Notes under the pieces: model-generated
Told to the model about the DNA's origin: nothing
What the model saw: the letters and a program-made list of their open reading frames with translations, nothing else
The model's database searches: none
Part shown: in pieces, positions 62,618 through 64,000 of the stretch
Numbering within the stretch: the stretch's first letter is position 1
Layout: each line of letters opens with the position of its first letter
Made by a program: the position numbers and the translations under genes
Assembly (NCBI GenBank): GCA_017617315.1
Contig: JAFZWM010000018.1
Span: 40,990-104,989 of the forward strand
Length of the DNA: 64,000 nt
Reading direction: 5' to 3'
Source: Bacteroidaceae bacterium
GTDB taxonomy: Bacteria; Bacteroidota; Bacteroidia; Bacteroidales; Bacteroidaceae

Positions 62618-63180
62618 TCTATAATTTTGCCCTTATTTCTGCGATTATCTGCTCCTTTTCTTTTATTGTTTTGTGGCTTGAAGTTAGGCTTTGTTCCTCC
62701 TCCATGCCTTTGACCATGCATATGCTTTTCGTTTGTTCTTTTCTTACTTCCATTACTTTGTTTCTTTGGGGTATGTGCCTTTTGATATATATCACTAGGG
62801 GGGATAACATCTGTTTTTTTATATTTTTCATTCACAACATTTGTTGACGATTTATCATCAGTAGAAGTAACACGTCTAAAACCATCAACAACAAGACCGC
62901 ATCCTAATAAAGCTAGATCACCGCCGCCAACAACAGCAATGGTCGAAGTACCACCTGATGGTGCTTCCGCAATCACTCCTGCTGTCGCACATGTTCCGCC
63001 AGCAAATATAGCAATAAGTCCAGCACCAACCTCACAAACACCAAATATTTTTTCTGGTGTTCCAAAATCCCTTCCATCAGGATCAATAAACTTAATAGGA
63101 TTATTACCTGTGCCACATTACCGTTTTCGTCTATTACGGCGCGGTTATTTCCTAGGTGGTCTTGCGTAATAATAATAGAT
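62614..63180 (-). pseudogene. Truncated Rhs remnant with a basic toxin tail (cassette 3)
   Basis: Minus-strand codons at about 63180-63107 read DHLGNNRAVIDENGNVAQV, the Rhs segment before NYYPFG. The following frame jumps directly to GNNPIKFIDPDGRDFG, so most of the Rhs core end is deleted and the frame shifts. From there the frame is open to 62614, with a Gly/Ala-rich hydrophobic segment and then a strongly basic tail (KHMHGQRHGGGTKPNFKPQ, NNKRKGADNRRNKGK). An ATG at 62976 could still express 120 residues. The basic tail suggests a nucleic-acid target, but I recognise no family. Confidence 0.65.
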
Positions 63181-63258
63181 GTATTTAGGGGGAAAACAAC
63201 ATTATAACGATTAAAAACAATATAAAGTTCTTATCTACAGCATGTTTTGAAAGCAATT

Positions 63259-63284
63259 AAAAGCTCTGCGCGGAGTGCGCTTTT
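63259..63284. other. GC-rich imperfect inverted repeat
   Basis: AAAAGCTCTGCGCGGAGTGCGCTTTT is partly self-complementary at its ends (AAAAGC/GCTTTT) and stands out in AT-rich DNA. It may be a weak bidirectional terminator or a junction scar. Confidence 0.3.
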
Positions 63285-63345
63285 ACAATCCCCTTTGCCA
63301 GCCCCCTTGCAACCCTCAACCTACCCATCACCTAATCTGGCTACA

Positions 63346-63719
63346 CCTTGCATATATCTTACATATACCAAACATATACCCAACATATAGCCTACATATA
63401 GATAACATATACCCTACATATAGCTTACATATACCCTACATATAGCCAACATATACCCAACATATAGCCAACATATAGCCAACATATAGCTTACATATAG
63501 CTTACATATAGCTTACATATAGCCAACATATAGCTTACATATAGCTTACATATAGCTTACATATAGCTTGCATATAGCTTGCATATACCTTCCCTATACC
63601 TTGGACGTACCCTGAACGAACCTTCCCCGAACCTTGAACGTATCTTGAACGTATCTTGGACGTACCTTCCCCGAAGCTACCTCGAAGCTATCGGCTTACT
63701 ATTGGCTTACCATCGGCTT
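63346..63719. repeat. Array of 34 in-phase 11-base repeats
   Basis: From 63346 to 63719 the sequence divides without any phase slip into 34 units of 11 bases. Units 1-22 end in CATATA (mostly ACATATA) and begin with a variable four-base head (GCTT, GCCA, CCCA, CCCT). Units 23-31 keep the head CCTT/TCTT but change the tail to GAACGTA, CCCCGAA and similar. Units 32-34 end GGCTT. Frames through it contain stops, so it is not coding. The 11-base period is close to one helical turn. Confidence 0.92.
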
Positions 63720-63866
63720 GCTTGAAAAAACATAGACATTTGCCAATGGCTGTCTTTCGGTTTGTTTCCCTCTATGTTGCGTCTTACTTGATACGTTTTT
63801 TCAATTCTCTCTAAACAATTAAGAAAATTCAACTCTCCTTATTTTTGCCAACAATAAACTTAATGA

Positions 63867-64000
63867 TTATCCGCAATTCGCCCTGCCGTTATATAATTTG
63901 TGTTCAAACGTAGGCTTATACGAAACGGCAGCGATAACTAACCGGTCGAACATCCTGTCACCGAAATATTTACGGTTGAATTTGTAGCAGAATTCATTCA
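63867..64000 (-). CDS. 3' end of an IS1595-type transposase (partial)
   Basis: The minus strand reads into the window edge with NEFCYKFNRKYFGDRMFDRL, then VIAAVSYKPTFEHKLYNG and a stop at 63867-63869. The EFCYKFNRRYFG..LFDRL ending is characteristic of IS1595-family (ISXO2-like DDE) transposases. Only 44 codons are in the window. The right part of the element and its inverted repeats are not visible, so activity cannot be judged. The 147 bases between the repeat array and this gene hold no other gene. Confidence 0.8.
   Translation of the reverse strand, partial: NEFCYKFNRKYFGDRMFDRLVIAAVSYKPTFEHKLYNGRANCG

Noticed and set aside
63346..63719. CRISPR array
   Set aside because: The units are only 11 bases and contiguous, without spacers of constant length, and no cas genes are near.
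63720..63866. IS terminal inverted repeat beside the transposase end
   Set aside because: The other end is outside the window, so no repeat pair can be shown.

Overview
The window is a chromosome segment of a Bacteroidales-type bacterium (phylum Bacteroidota). The grounds are promoters of the Bacteroidota form (TAnnTTTG near -7, several with TTTG 19-20 bases upstream), many lipoproteins with a short hydrophobic leader and a cysteine, a DUF5103/type IX secretion plug-like protein, Rhs toxin tips of the Bacteroidales kind, and gene content such as a GH57/glycosyltransferase/debranching glycogen set. The genus cannot be settled by eye. No rRNA, tRNA or CRISPR was seen.

Layout. 1-5.1 kb: a membrane lipoprotein running off the left edge (open on the minus strand across the edge), then housekeeping genes xseB, ilvE, trmB, mrp. 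5.2-20.6 kb: an exopolysaccharide/O-antigen-type locus. A tyrosine-kinase co-polymerase and a small HAD protein read rightward. Two leftward units follow: 15.5 to 8.1 kb holds glycosyltransferases, a polymerase, an acyltransferase fused to a glycosyltransferase and a WcaF-like acetyltransferase; 20.6 to 15.6 kb holds a complete-looking kit for making, flipping and transferring an amino sugar, probably Fuc4NAc. 20.8-32.2 kb: a tiny acidic lipoprotein, mtaB, a glycosyltransferase, a T9SS plug-like protein, a 5'-nucleotidase-like enzyme, dnaJ, a PfkB kinase, nadE and a rubredoxin-first rubrerythrin. 32.2-38.3 kb: a CusABC-type metal efflux operon headed by a small His-rich protein. 39.2-42.4 kb: an AT-rich pair of DUF262 genes, probably defence. 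42.6-47.3 kb: a glycogen operon. 47.8-57.6 kb: a Crp/Fnr regulator, a lipid kinase, miaA, gapA with a tiny lipoprotein frame in its leader, an AAA-CYTH protein, exported proteins, a GH43 enzyme and an OmpA lipoprotein.

57.6-64 kb is an AT-rich accessory tail. A MITE-like inverted-repeat element is followed by three leftward Rhs-tip toxin/immunity cassettes, two of which share a ~380-base direct repeat carrying the Rhs core end and a promoter-like box. A truncated Rhs remnant, a 374-base array of 34 in-phase 11-base repeats and the 3' end of an IS1595-type transposase close the window.

The most interesting points are the amino-sugar glycan-tailoring kit, the acyltransferase-glycosyltransferase fusion, the cassette array with immunity proteins whose predicted location differs by toxin type, the 11-base minisatellite, the DUF262 pair, and the 29-residue lipoprotein frame in the gapA leader.
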